NCBI GenBank assembly: GCA_032207245.1
Contig: CM063499.1
Coordinates: 77,393,379-77,457,378 of the forward strand
Length of the DNA stretch: 64,000 nt
Direction of reading: 5' to 3'
Source of the DNA: Pardosa pseudoannulata
Lineage: Eukaryota; Arthropoda; Arachnida; Araneae; Lycosidae
Below are positions 52,155 through 62,614 of this stretch, in pieces (position 1 is the first letter of the stretch; each line of letters starts with the position of its first letter). A model generated the notes under the pieces. The model was not told the DNA's origin. It saw nothing but the letters and a program-made list of their open reading frames with translations, and searched no databases. The translations under genes were made by a program, and so were the position numbers.

Positions 52155-52992
52155 TTATAGATAGATTGAATCAATGTTAACATTTTAAATGTGTATATTC
52201 AAAAGATTGAAATACCAACCCTATCAGTGGCACCCATTTACAAATTCATCTCTCCTCGGAGGGAAAAAATCTTAACTACTCCCCCCCTTGAAGTAGTTAA
52301 CAAATTAGAGAAAATGTTTATCCGAAAGCATCTGATATCTATTTTTTTTCTCTTTTTAAGATTTAAGAATGATCGGGGAGTTTTAAAATTGGTAATTTAA
52401 GAATAAAAGTGTAATTTTTGGAATTTTGTAAAACAGTCTCACAGGATAGTTTATTTAAAATTGTAATTTTTATTAATTTAAACTAACACTTTTTCCTTTA
52501 GAAAATTTACAGGTACTTTGAGTTTGACTCAAGAATATCAGTTTTATCGTTAGTCAGATACTGTACTTGAATTGCACAGACATCTGTAATGTTTGAAGTT
52601 AGTTTAGTGGAATTCTAAATTAAAAAAAAAAAAAAAATTTCATTTTTTTAGATACACAAAATATTTAGGTTATGTATACCTGTCACGAGTATTTAAACCG
52701 ATATAGCAGCTTATATAATAAAATCACTCGCGAGTTCGAGAAAGGTAAGATGTATGGGGGACCCCATATGAGGCATATGCTCGGGCCCCCAGGGGTATGA
52801 ATCAGGCCCTGATTATTCTATATATTTACAGCTTTTTTAATTTTAAATTCATGGATTTAGTGGCCTGCCAAGTAAAAATCATATACGTAGTGGTTAGGGC
52901 TGGAACGCTATCATATATTGCGAAATATTGTTATACTTTATTGCGATGACAATGTTAAAATTCTGTTCTGCCGATATATCCCCGTCCGCGAT

Positions 52993-53173
52993 GCTGAACG
53001 ATGGCCAAATGGTTAGGGTGCTGGCCTTCGGAACCAGAGTTCGTGGGTTCGAATCGCACAGTGGCATGGATGTTCGTAGCCGTTCGGAATCGGCTTTAAG
53101 CAGTAGATCCCGGTCTCATTAGCCCTCGTGTTGCAAAACGGAAACCGTAGCACTCTAAAAACCAAACCAAACC
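52993..53173 (+). repeat. SINE family 1
   Basis: GATGGCCAAATGGTTAGGG, GGGTTCGAATCGCAC, CGTAGCCGTTCGGAATCGG, CCCGGTCTCATTAGCCCTCG and CCAAACCAAACCCC are all present. One of the better-preserved copies. Confidence 0.9.
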
Positions 53174-53373
53174 CCATCCGCGATACTGTTTTTCCCTCGT
53201 CAATAATAACGTACATCTCCAAAACACATCGTAAATATTCCGCATAAAGTAAATTTTTCAAGTTATTGCATTCGTTTGACGTCTAATTCTCATACTTACC
53301 TGTGTACTTACACTAACACAAGCCAGAAAATTGGTTGAAGATTATCACGTCTATGTTAAGGTCTTCGGTAATA

Positions 53374-53840
53374 CAGCGGGCTCCGCTTAACGTGATCAAT
53401 TTGGGACACCGTGATTTTTATAACAATAACCGATTGATAACAATAGTGCAAAATTAGACAAATTTACGGCCCCCATTAATTCCCACGTACTAAATATCAA
53501 AATAAAATTAGAAAACTTAATTTAAATCTGGCATACCGATTTAAAATTTTGATCTTTTGTTTTAATGTTAAATCATTTCGCTTTCCGGCTACCACATCGA
53601 CAAGCTGCATGTAAGCAAGCAAGGCATAAAATGTGAATACGCTCCTTCTCAGTTCCTATAACAATGTTACCTTCTGCTTATCTGACAACCACTGACCAAC
53701 AGCATGGTGTGCGTATTTCTAAAAAATTCGGGGAAGGTGCAAGACCCCACTCCTTTGATCATTACCCGTTTCCCTAGGTGGAAGAGGGAGAATTCTGAAA
53801 TTAAAAGAAGAACGAAGGGAAAGAAAAGAATGGGTTATGC
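53374..53840. mobile_element. Tigger/pogo left-end fragment (copy 3)
   Basis: CAGCGGGCTCCGCTTAACGTG after TA, then TTTGGGACACCGTGATTTTTA and AATCATTTCGCTTTCCGGCT, match 30620-31210. The minus strand keeps the HTH motif KRNDLTLKQKIKILNRY. The right end is missing. Confidence 0.85.
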
Positions 53841-54004
53841 TCCAGCAATGAGGAATTTGCACATGTGGGGGATTCCAACAACTTAGTATTTTTCTGATAA
53901 TTCCAGACTCGTAAATTCCAAAAATGTTCTCAAAAATGTAAAAACCTGGGTTCATCATTTTAAAAATTTTGAAATTAAGCGAAAATCACGTGACATCAAA
54001 ACGC

Positions 54005-54050
54005 TCCGTGATTGGTTGTGACGTCATTGTTCACGTTGTCCAATATTTTT
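54005..54050. promoter_or_regulatory. CCAAT/CRE cluster
   Basis: ATTGG (54011-54015), TGACGTCA (54019-54026) and CCAAT (about 54040) lie within 40 bp, a promoter-like grouping similar to those at 33186-33208 and 55472. No exon could be tied to it. Confidence 0.35.
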
Positions 54051-54530
54051 TTATTGCTTGTAAGCGCGCACCATTTTCCGATTTTGTTATTGCAAGTTCT
54101 TGGAATTTTCTAGCTATCCAAATTTATTTTTATTTAAACCTGAAGGTTTATTTTATCGATCTCGATAGCTTCATTATCTCAATTTGTTATAAATGTCTCT
54201 TCTACCTGGATTTACGAAAGGACAGTCGGACAACCTCCCAAAATTGACATGTCAATGTTTTCGTTCTTGGGGGGGGGAAACCCAGATTTTATGGGGGCAG
54301 AAATACGGGGAATTAAAACCCAAAGGTACGTGAAATGAATTATATATTTATTCAATTTTACTTAACATTTATTAATATTTTATTCATGCTACTTACAGCT
54401 CTTCTGTTTGTAGATATAGACAAGTCATATAAATATACATAGATCATATACACACACATTTGTAGCAGCATCGCTTTTTATAAATAGAGATAGATGTAAC
54501 ATATTAAAATAAAATTTGAGGAGGTATTTA
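54050..54530. other. No feature recognised
   Basis: AT-rich with a G run at about 54271; no conserved frame. Confidence 0.5.
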
Positions 54531-54532
54531 TT

Positions 54533-54602
54533 GTGAGACCGGGACCTTTAGCCCTCGTGTTGCAAAAAGTAGACCGTAGCGCTCCAAAACCAAACCAAAA
54601 CC
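54533..54602 (+). repeat. SINE family 1, tail fragment
   Basis: GTGAGACCGGGACC, GCCCTCGTGTTGCAAAAAG, TAGACCGTAGCGCTCC and CCAAACCAAAACC: only the distal part remains. Confidence 0.75.
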
Positions 54603-54604
54603 AA

Positions 54605-55150
54605 TTCTTAAGTATTTTAAATTTGATGAAAAGAAATTTAAAATCTTTAAAAGGCTTTACTTAATTATTTATGCTTTTTTAAATAGCAATACAATCTTAT
54701 TGCCTTTAATATTAATGTTAAATTAAAAAATGTATAAAGTTTCTGAAATTAAATTTAATTTTTAAAGTAATATTATTATAAGTATTTTAAAATTATTATA
54801 TACTTTTTTCAAATTAGTCACAATTTAACTGAAAAATATCACTGTGAATTGATACACATAAGAAAGTATGCATCTCTGAAGAAAACATTTATAATACCTT
54901 GAAAATACATAATATTCCCCTCTCCCGAGTTATTTTTTAGATAATTATATGCTTTAGATATCTATGTTTTACGATATTTATATCCTTTATCAAACGTTTA
55001 TTGTACTTGAACTCTGTGATAATACTCAAAAATTACTATTTTTGAAAGTTAAATAGTACTGTTTGATCAACAGTCCTTTTAAAGGTATAGATGTATTTTT
55101 ATATATTTTAATTGTTCTAAATTAGTAATATTTAAACAAAAGCAAGCATT
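54605..55150. other. No feature recognised
   Basis: Very AT-rich. If the THAP frame continued by splicing, further exons would lie here or to the left; none is recognisable. Confidence 0.5.
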
Positions 55151-55157
55151 TACTTAC

Positions 55158-55412
55158 CTAGAAATGGTCTTCACAAACCCATAAAGATGATTTATGTGTT
55201 AATATGGGATTTAATTTCTCATCCCTTTTCATCGCAGTTGTCCAGATTTTACGTGTATGTGGGTCTTTCGGAACGCTGAAAAATATCTCCTCATTGCAAT
55301 TATTTGTTGTATTTTTACAGAGTGGCACAATACAATATTTATAATATGACTTTTTAATGCCAGACATAATATTATGTGATATTATATTATGTGATACTTT
55401 ACACAGAAACAA
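55158..55412 (-). CDS. THAP-type zinc-finger reading frame (truncated)
   Basis: The 84-residue minus-strand frame has a THAP (C2CH) DNA-binding domain: YYKYCIVPLC (Cys-x4-Cys), the FFSVPKDPHTRKIWTTAMKR block with the invariant Pro and Trp, and VCEDHF (Cys-x2-His). The likely start is Met16 (near 55367), which puts the first Cys where THAP proteins have it. The frame stops with TAG directly after CEDHF, and GTAAGT follows at once, so the 3' part of the domain, including the AVPTIF-type motif, is missing. It is either the broken first exon of a THAP gene or P-element-like TE, or a very short protein. Confidence 0.75.
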   Translation of the reverse strand: MFLCKVSHNIISHNIMSGIKKSYYKYCIVPLCKNTTNNCNEEIFFSVPKDPHTRKIWTTAMKRDEKLNPILTHKSSLWVCEDHF

Positions 55413-55439
55413 ATTGAGAAGTCGCGTTTTAACATGTAA

Positions 55440-55505
55440 ACAGCATAGGCGCTCGGTGTCAACGTGAACGATGACGTCACAAACTCGGCGGAGGAAAAGT
55501 ATCGT
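55440..55505 (-). promoter_or_regulatory. Candidate promoter of the THAP frame
   Basis: A GC-richer patch with TGACGTCA (55472-55479), AACGTGAACG and CTCGGCGGAGG lies 60-100 bp upstream of the THAP start on the minus strand. Confidence 0.45.
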
Positions 55506-56120
55506 TTTTGAGAGACGTTAGAGAGTCCGCTATAAAACCCATTAGAAATCGCTCATTAGGCCCCCAAATGAAAGAAAAATAGCTACTGTCCTGCTTACTT
55601 TTTTGTCTTCTATAGTTTAAAATTAAAACTAGAAAACGTGAAAATTCCTCATTGGCAGAGATAACTTGATTGCTTCCACACCTGCGCGGTGCTTTATAGG
55701 AACAATATCCGGATATATCAACGATTGCTTGACCTTGCAACAGTTAGTGATATGTGCACTTGATATGTTTCGATAACTTGTTCCTTGCTTATTAATATCT
55801 TCTACTAATATATTAGGCGTATGCTGTTTTGGTGGAATATCGGGATGGAAAATGAATTCTCGGAATCGTATTGGTTGTATCATAAAATTATATAACAAAA
55901 GCAATATTTAGCAGTATGGTGTATCGGGGATGTAAATGGCAAAATGAGTGAAAACAATATTGATTTGTAATTTAGACCTGTGTGCAGTTTTTATCGATGG
56001 CTACGTTTAATGTATGGAACTACTTTAATTATCACCTTGATCTGCAATATCGGAATCTAAATTACAAATAAAAACTGTCTTTTATTTTTAAAAATTAAGA
56101 TGTATCTAAGTGTCTAGGTG
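55506..56120. other. Unassigned
   Basis: Two overlapping minus-strand frames (55477-55740, 55629-55904) have no motif I recognise. Confidence 0.4.
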
Positions 56121-56124
56121 TATA

Positions 56125-56265
56125 TACCCTGTTAAGAACCGGCGATTAAATTTATCAGTTTATCACATAATAGGTCAAAATAACTTTCTAGCATTATAAC
56201 GTCATTCCTGTAACCATCACACTGAATTCTTTCTTATTTTAAATTAGTTAAATATCGTCTTCATT
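56125..56265. repeat. Fragment of the Helitron-like repeat
   Basis: TTTATCACATAATAGGTC, AACGTCATTCCTGTAACCATC and TTAAATATCGTCTTCATTATT match 26210-26320 and 3060-3185. Confidence 0.6.
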
Positions 56266-56267
56266 AT

Positions 56268-56943
56268 TCGGCTGTATGTGAAGATGCATTGTACTGATGA
56301 AGCATGAGTCCCCTAACATTCACTTCTTGTAGAATTTCTGGAAGACATAGAGTGGTATACCAGTTTATTGTCTTCTGTCCTTCCAACTTGATGGCTTTGA
56401 CCAATCCGTACTTCTGAAGAAAACGGCATACATCACTTTCTTCAGTGCGCTTTGTCTTTTCACCACTGTCGGCGTGGGATAATCTTCAAAGACCCATACT
56501 TTGCTTTCTTGACATGTTGAAAAGTCCAAAATGGTATGTACGTTTCATCACCCGTTACAACTTTAGAAATGATGCAGTGGCTACCATCATTTTGCAATTT
56601 AAGAGTTTCTTTACTGATTCTGACGCCCTCCCCTTTTTGGTGCTCAGTTCGATTATGGGGAACCCAACGGCAAACTACTTTTTCATATGTAATCCTTCAT
56701 TAATTTTGTGTATTGCTGCGGATCCAATGCTAAGTTCCTTCTGTATAATTTGATAGGTACAGTGATTATCATCCTTTTAACATTTTTCATTTTTCGTATG
56801 GCAGACACATTACCCGGGATGACTGCCGACGGCGGCCATCCTGTGTGTTCTTCATCCTGAAGAAAATTGCTTTCTCCTTCATTTAATCCTGCTTTAAAAT
56901 CGTAGAAAATCATAGCGCGAAAATGTTCTCGCGTCAACTCCAT
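56268..56943 (-). pseudogene. Mariner transposase, degenerate and truncated
   Basis: The minus strand starts MELTREHFRAMIFYDFKAGL (mariner N-terminus), continues with GWPPSAVIPGNVSAIRKM, and after frame breaks reaches YTTLCLPEIL and LHQYNASSHTA. The last motif is normally HHDNA.PH; the catalytic Asp is Tyr here. The fragment ends before the third acidic residue. Large internal gaps (the first catalytic motif is only partly recognisable) show that it is dead. Confidence 0.85.
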
Positions 56944-56949
56944 TTTCTC

Positions 56950-57245
56950 ATCTGTTTAGATTTATTCTAGGGTAAACAAGGTGAAGTAAAGTCAGTAAAA
57001 AAATTGTGTGTTGTGTTAAAATACTTTGTTTTAAAATTAAACCGCTATTTTAATTTTGCAAATTCTCGTCTGTGCGTAACTCAAATTTCAGAGTAACCCA
57101 CGTATTTTTAACGAACCATTGCTAGACCGTGGACCATTATTTCGCTGCTTCTTTACAGGATTCAAAGGAGAGTAGAGCGATTACGTCTGGGTATTGATTC
57201 CCACGTATTGATACATAGTTTGGAGTTTATAATGCATATTTTTAA
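56950..57245. other. No feature recognised
   Basis: AT-rich flank of the mariner fossil. Its other TIR was not identified. Confidence 0.45.
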
Positions 57246-57252
57246 CCAGGAT

Positions 57253-57500
57253 AGCCGTGATAGCACAGTTGGCAAAGGCAGCGATCTCCTAACTGAAAGC
57301 TTAGGTTAACCTTTCAGTAACTAACCTAAAACTAGAGGGTTGCGGGTTAGAGGCATGAGCTAGCTTAAGAACCGCCATGTTCGGTAAAGGTGACTGGGGC
57401 ACGTAAATTAGGTTCGTGGTCACAATTACCTCCAAGTTAGCAAACGATAACTCTGGGGGTGGCAGTCCAAGGCTGTGGTGTTCCACTCCGTCCCTGCTTG
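57253..57500 (+). repeat. SINE family 2
   Basis: The A box is TAGCACAGTTGG and the weak B box is TGCGGGTTAGAGGC. The body follows: GGTAAAGGTGACTGGGGCACG, GGTTCGTGGTCACAA, CTCCAAGTTAGCAAACGATA, CTCTGGGGGTGGCAG and CCCTGCTTGTA. The best full-length copy of this family here. Confidence 0.8.
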
Positions 57501-57935
57501 TATTGACGTAAAGGAATATATTGCCTGTATTGACACTTGCGTTAGGGAAAAAATATTTTTCTCCAGTAAATAAGTCTTAAATTTAACCTTTGTAGCATTT
57601 ATTAAAAGTTTATTGTTTTGAGTATGGTTTAACATTTATCTGTGTTTATACCTTGAGTTAGAACTCGCACCTCGAAAACGTTATTTATTCCAAGTTCTTC
57701 AACGATACCTCTACGGGTGGCAGGCCAATTCTGGGGACTTCCGCTTGGCCCCTGCTTCAAAATTACGAGGACCCAAAAAGGCTAATGTTACTGGCGTGTG
57801 TAGCATACCTTAAGCTACACGTGCTTCCCGGGGTACTAAATGGTCAACAGCTTCGCAGATTTGTATTGACGTAAAAGAATATAGTGCCTGTATTGATACC
57901 TGCATTAGGGGGGAAATATTTTTCACCAGTATATA
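57501..57935. repeat. Duplicated flanking block plus SINE family 2 tail
   Basis: GTATTGACGTAAAGGAATATA, TTGCCTGTATTGACACTTGC and AATATTTTTCTCCAGTA occur at 57501-57572 and again, slightly changed, at 57862-57935. Between them (57689-57800) is a SINE family 2 tail (GATACCTCTACGGGTGGCAGG, GCCCCTGCTTCAAAATTACG). Confidence 0.65.
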
Positions 57936-60279
57936 ACACCGCATTTACAAGAGTCAAGTAGACGATCAAGTAGGTCAGTCAAGTTGAAAGTACTACTTGA
58001 CTCGTGTAAACTGTTTTGGTTAAGTCAAGTAGTTCGTCACGGTGGACAAGTAACTTGACTCAAATGAGGCAAGTAGAGTAGAGGGCGCCACTGATGTGTG
58101 AATACTGTATCATTACACTATTGGCAGCTATCATTTGTGTGGAACAGATGCGTTATAGACGCCGGCCCCGTCCGCCATGTTTTGTTTTTTCGACGAACAG
58201 ACAAACGTGTGTTTTGAGAAATCGCCAAGTAGGAAAACAAGCCGGCGGTACGCGTTTTCTGAAAGATTTAAAAAAAAAAATAAAAAAAAAATAAATAAAT
58301 AAAAAAAAAAAACATGGCGGCGGTCACATGGCCTATTTGAAACACAACATTAACAAAACTAAACTTTAAAAGAAAAAAAAAACAGATTAACAATTTAAAG
58401 CATTATTAAAATAAAATTAGCATAATAATCATCAGTTTTTACGTTATTTAAAAAATAACAGCTTAGTAATATTATTATACATGATATATATCAACAGATT
58501 AAGCACAATATATAGCATTTTAAATAAATACTAATATTATAAAAAAATCTAACATGTGAGGGGGGGTTCCCCCTCATGAAACCCCCTTGTAATAAAAGAA
58601 ATGCAAAAATTTAATAACAGATAAAAATTGGAAAGGGTAGCGCCACAAACATTCTTAAACACTCCTACCTCACAACTGATAATTAAGGTAACTCAAAACA
58701 AAATAACTCTTTCACAAATAAAATTTATTCTTACAATGAAAATGTAGGTAATACTTTTTTTTTATTGTGCTAAGGGGTGTCATTACCTTTAAGCAGCAAC
58801 TAATGGAAGAATTTTTGTTGCTTTTCGGCTTACCAAACCTTTTTTCTTATTACTAAGTTGCTTCAAATTTTCAACATTTGATCTATATACCACGTTAAAC
58901 ATTTTCTTATGTTTACTTTGTTTTTGGAAAAAATATTTTTTTCAGTCACGTTCTTGCTTTTAAAATTTTGCTGATACATTATCCGCTGAACAGATGCATA
59001 AAATAATATAAAATGAAATATTACTTATTTTTGACTGTTAAGGGAAAAATTTAATAAATGCAGAAACGCTGATAAATATTAAAAAAAGATTATTGCATAT
59101 TTTATCATAAAATTTAGTTTTAAAAAAAGGGAATATTAGAATGATTCTAATGTGCGTATGCAATTTCTGAAAGCATGGATTGAAATATAGCTTTATATTG
59201 CATATTTTGCATGCTTATTTTTTTTCTGTTTTGTTGAATTTTTTAAAAGTTAAAAAAAAAATTGTACACTTTCTCCGAAAATTTTTCTTTGTACATCCAG
59301 GGAATATTATGGAACAATTATTTCCTGATAAATGCATTACTGATTTTACTAAATATCTTAAAAATCACCCCTCTAAACAATCAATTTAATAATATCAGCC
59401 ATATTCTTTCTTGAACATTCCACACACGGAACATCTGTTAAAATCAACATCTGCTAAATTGAACACCTGCGCAATAAAAGGTATCATAAATTTTACACCA
59501 GGAGAATGAATTTTCAAATAAAGCTAAAATAGTATGTGAAAATTGCATTTTACATTCTGAAAAAAAAAAAAAAAAAACCTCGTCCCAAAATTTCTTTTAA
59601 AAGAGGAAAATAGAATTAATTAGATGCTCTCAAAACTACATGGAATATCCTTATAACATTATACTATACTATTGCGAAAACTTGAAATCAAAATGTGCAA
59701 TAGTTCTTTTGAGGCAAGTTACTCGACTTACAACCTGACTACGTGTAAACGCATTCATTCAATTTATAGGTGAGTCAAGTAAAACAAGAAAAACTACGCA
59801 TGCGCGGACTTGGCCGTTTACTTGACTGGTGTAAACGCCGTCTCAGTGTTAAATTTAACTTTTGTTGCATTTATTAAAAGTATATTGTGTTGAGTATGGT
59901 TTCACTTCGCGTGCGGGCAACGTATTTTTACTTTTTTTGCAGTCTGTCACTGGAGCGCGGGTCACGTAAAAATGCGTATTTAGTAGATTTGTGGTGGATA
60001 CCCGCTAACCACCCCAAATCTACTAAATACATGTAATTATATGTATGTGTGACATATGCGTGTTTGCGTTGTTATGCAACGCTTTGCATTTTTTCTTTCC
60101 ATAAGTTACGATTGTCGAGTGATTCGGTCTTTTGTTGCGTTATTTCGTCTTCAAATTTCTAGCCCCAGAATGTACACGAATTTATTCAAGCTATAGTTGA
60201 GTCAAGTAAAATAAGAAAAACTACGCATGCGCGGACTTACTTTACTAGACCGTCTATTTGACTCGTATAAACGCGGTGT
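57936..60279. mobile_element. Unclassified 2.3-kb TIR element with internal duplication
   Basis: The left end is ACACCGCATTTACAAGAGTC then AAGTAGACGATC. The right end, reversed, is ACACCGCGTTTATACGAGTC then AAATAGACGGTC: about 35 bp of inverted repeat. An extra, similar end lies inside at 59805-59850. The interior has GTCAAGTA motifs in both directions near the ends, poly-A tracts and no recognisable transposase. Superfamily unknown; no clear target duplication. Confidence 0.65.
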
Positions 60280-60620
60280 CAGTGTTAAATTTAACTTTTG
60301 TTGCATTTATTAAAAGTATATTGTGTTGAGTATGGTTTCACCTCGCGTGCGGGCAACGTATTTTTACGTTTTTTGCAGTCTGTCACTGGAGTGCGGGTCA
60401 CATAAAAATACGTATTTAGATTTGTGCTGGATACCCGCTAACCACCACAAATCTAATTACGTATAATTATATGTATGTGTGACATTATACGCTTGTTTGC
60501 GTTGCTATGCAACGCTTTGCATTTTTTTATTTCCACAAGTTATGATTGCCGAGTGACTCGGTATTTTGTTACCTTATTTCGTCTTCAATCGAATTCCTAG
60601 CTCCAGAACGTGTTTTGTCA
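59772..60620. repeat. 427-bp direct duplication (two copies)
   Basis: GAGTCAAGTAAAA.AAGAAAAA, CTACGCATGCGCGGACTT, GTGCGGGCAACGTATTTTTAC, GATACCCGCTAACCACC, TATGCAACGCTTTGCATTTTT and TTATTTCGTCTTCAA occur at about 59772-60198 and again at 60199-60620. The second copy straddles the right end of the TIR element. Confidence 0.88.
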
Positions 60621-60778
60621 ATTTGAAGCTTGGTTTTTTATTGTTGAACACAAAATTGATAAGATGAGCCGTTGTGACAAAGATAGTGATGAAGAAATAG
60701 GCGATGACAGATTATCGGACTTTAATTTTAAAAATCGTTTATTTTTGTAATTTCGTAAAAATATTGTTTTTTTTTATG
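60620..60778. other. No feature recognised
   Basis: A short frame from ATG 60664 (MSRCDKDSDEEIGDDRLSDF) resembles the acidic N-termini of some transposases such as piggyBac. It ends within about 30 codons; too short to assign. Confidence 0.25.
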
Positions 60779-60779
60779 T

Positions 60780-60996
60780 ATATATGTGTGTGTGTATATA
60801 TGTATGTGTGTATATATGTATATGTGTATATATGTATATATGTGTGTGTGTGTGTATATATGTATGTGTGTATATATGTATATGTGTATATATATGTGTG
60901 TATGTGTGTATATATGGGTGTGTATATGTGTGTATATGTGTATATATGTATGTGTATATATGTATATGTGTATATATATATATATATGTGTATATG
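60780..60996. repeat. TATATGTG/TGTGTG microsatellite
   Basis: Over 200 bp of TA, TG and TATG units. The Cys/Tyr/Val-rich frames across it in all phases are artefacts. Confidence 0.97.
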
Positions 60997-61010
60997 TTAG
61001 ATAATCATAC

Positions 61011-61191
61011 GCCGAACGATGGCCGATTGGTTAGAGTGCTGGCCTTCGGTACCGGAGTTTGTGGGTTCGAATCCCGCAGTGGCATGGATCTTCGTAACCG
61101 TTCGGAATCGGTTTTAAGCAGTAGGTCCCGGTCTCATTAGCCTTCGTGTTGCAAAAAAATAAACCGTAGCACTTCAAACAAAACCCAAACC
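61011..61191 (+). repeat. SINE family 1, near full length
   Basis: GCCGAACGATGGCCGATTGG, GGGTTCGAATCCCGCAGTGG, CGTAACCGTTCGGAATCGG, AGCAGTAGGTCCCGGTCTC and GTTGCAAAAAAATAAACCG are in order with a CAAACCCAAACC-like tail. Confidence 0.9.
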
Positions 61192-61199
61192 TAAATAAT

Positions 61200-61600
61200 C
61201 ATACAGTATATATTAAAGTGAAAAATAAAAAAAAAGTTTGTTCATAAAAACCAAGTAGTTTTCGATTTACTATGATTTTTCCGAATAACTAAACTTTCGC
61301 GCGATTCACGAAAAAACGCCCGCTTCACTCGTAAGTTGGCGGCGAAGTATACCCACATGCCAAGTGTTAACATATTGATCTGTGTTTGTGCATTAACTTA
61401 AAACTCCCTCTAAAATGTTATTTATTCCTATGTGTTAATAGATTCATGAATACTTTTCTAATAGTGAAAAAAAAAATTTTTTTTTCTCGTTTATAGGCAT
61501 GTTTCCCGGGAGAGGTACAGTGAATCTGATGTGTCAAATCCAGACTCGAAGATTCTAAGCCCTGCACACTGAGTACTAGAACACCTATCGATCGCTGAGA
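61200..61600. other. No feature recognised
   Basis: AT-rich with one GC-richer patch (TCGCGCGATTCACG, CGCCCGCTTCACTCG, near 61297-61345) of unknown meaning. Confidence 0.45.
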
Positions 61601-61608
61601 GGAGCCGA

Positions 61609-61670
61609 ATGGGTAGGGTGTTGCTTTTCGGTACAGGAATTCGTTGATTCGACTTCTACTGCAGGCATAA
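61609..61670 (+). repeat. SINE family 1, degenerate head
   Basis: GGAGCCGAATGGGTAGGGTG, TTTTCGGTACAGGAATTCG and a ruined B box (TTGATTCGACTTC). Confidence 0.6.
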
Positions 61671-62075
61671 TCAATGCGACAACTTTAGTTGATAAAAATT
61701 CAGGGAGCGACGAGACGGAAAATCAACGTCTGAAAATGTCACGCGCTGAAAAAATTTCATGGATAAATAAATACACACATTAAGGCTGACACGTGGCTAC
61801 CTATTTACGCAGAAAGTTGCTTTAAAAATTAGTAAAATTTTTCTAAATCTTAGGGAATTTTTAAGTGTTCGATAGCGAATCAACTCTAGAACTCGTTTAT
61901 AATTTTGATTTCATTGAAATAGATTTTTGTTTTGTTGTCTTTTAGGTTTCTCCGACGCGTAAGTCCTTTCCGAACAAAAAGTTCTGTTCTTCGTTGCCTT
62001 TCGAATACTTTTAATTCTAATCCTTTACTTGTCAATGGGAGCTCTATTAATTTTTCCCGTGTCATTTTACCACAA

Positions 62076-62175
62076 TAGGCCGAGTGGGTAAGGTGCTTAT
62101 ATTCGCTACAGGAATTCCTGGGTTCGAATCCCACTAATACAAGAATGTTCGTAGCCATTTGGAATCGGCTTTAAT
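62076..62175 (+). repeat. SINE family 1, partial
   Basis: GGCCGAGTGGGTAAGGTGC, a perfect B box (GGGTTCGAATCCCAC) and GTTCGTAGCCATTTGGAATC. It ends early, at GGCTTTAA. Confidence 0.75.
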
Positions 62176-62236
62176 TGATTTCTTATCACATCAGCGGATT
62201 CTAATTTTTCGAAGTGTCAATCTTCCAATTTTGGCG

Positions 62237-62380
62237 GAAGACTGCCGAATGGTCAAGAAGCTAATCTTCGTTATCGGAGGTCGTGGGTTCGAATCGCACA
62301 TTGCCATGGATGTTCTATTCGTTCAGAATCTGATAGTAGCCCTCGTGAGCAGTACTGTAGATCATAGCTTTCCAAACCAT
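62237..62380 (+). repeat. SINE family 1, diverged
   Basis: GACTGCCGAATGGTCAAGAAG, GGGTTCGAATCGCAC, TGGCATGGATGTTC (altered), GCCCTCGTGAGCAGTACTGTAG and CTTTCCAAACC are recognisable, with an internal deletion. Confidence 0.75.
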
Positions 62381-62614
62381 CAACTTGAGCAAACTTTCAG
62401 AGTGTTACCTAAATAATCAGTTCCGATTGTAATTTGGTTATTCCATGGCTGTCACGAGTAATCGGACTACTATTCTCTGATGATTGTACGAATCTACTTT
62501 TGTCAAAAAACTTGTTAATGAGAGATCCTATTGATAGGAAAATTTGCTGGTAATCAAGATGTAATGAACTAAATCTACCATCCTATTTTCTTGTCTTTCT
62601 TGCATTCAGTTGTC

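Larger units (their letters stand above)
50966..52811. mobile_element. hAT element hosting a nested piggyBac copy
   Basis: The ends are CAGGGCTTGATTTACGG and (reverse) CAGGGCCTGATTCATAC. The flanks TTAATTCT and ATTATTCT agree at 6/8 positions. Opposed GGCCCCCAG-like motifs are subterminal. It is interrupted at 51243-52154. Confidence 0.75.

Noticed and set aside
60704..61140. Cys/Tyr/Val-rich open frames
   Set aside because: They are translations of the TATATGTG microsatellite, partly fused to SINE sequence.
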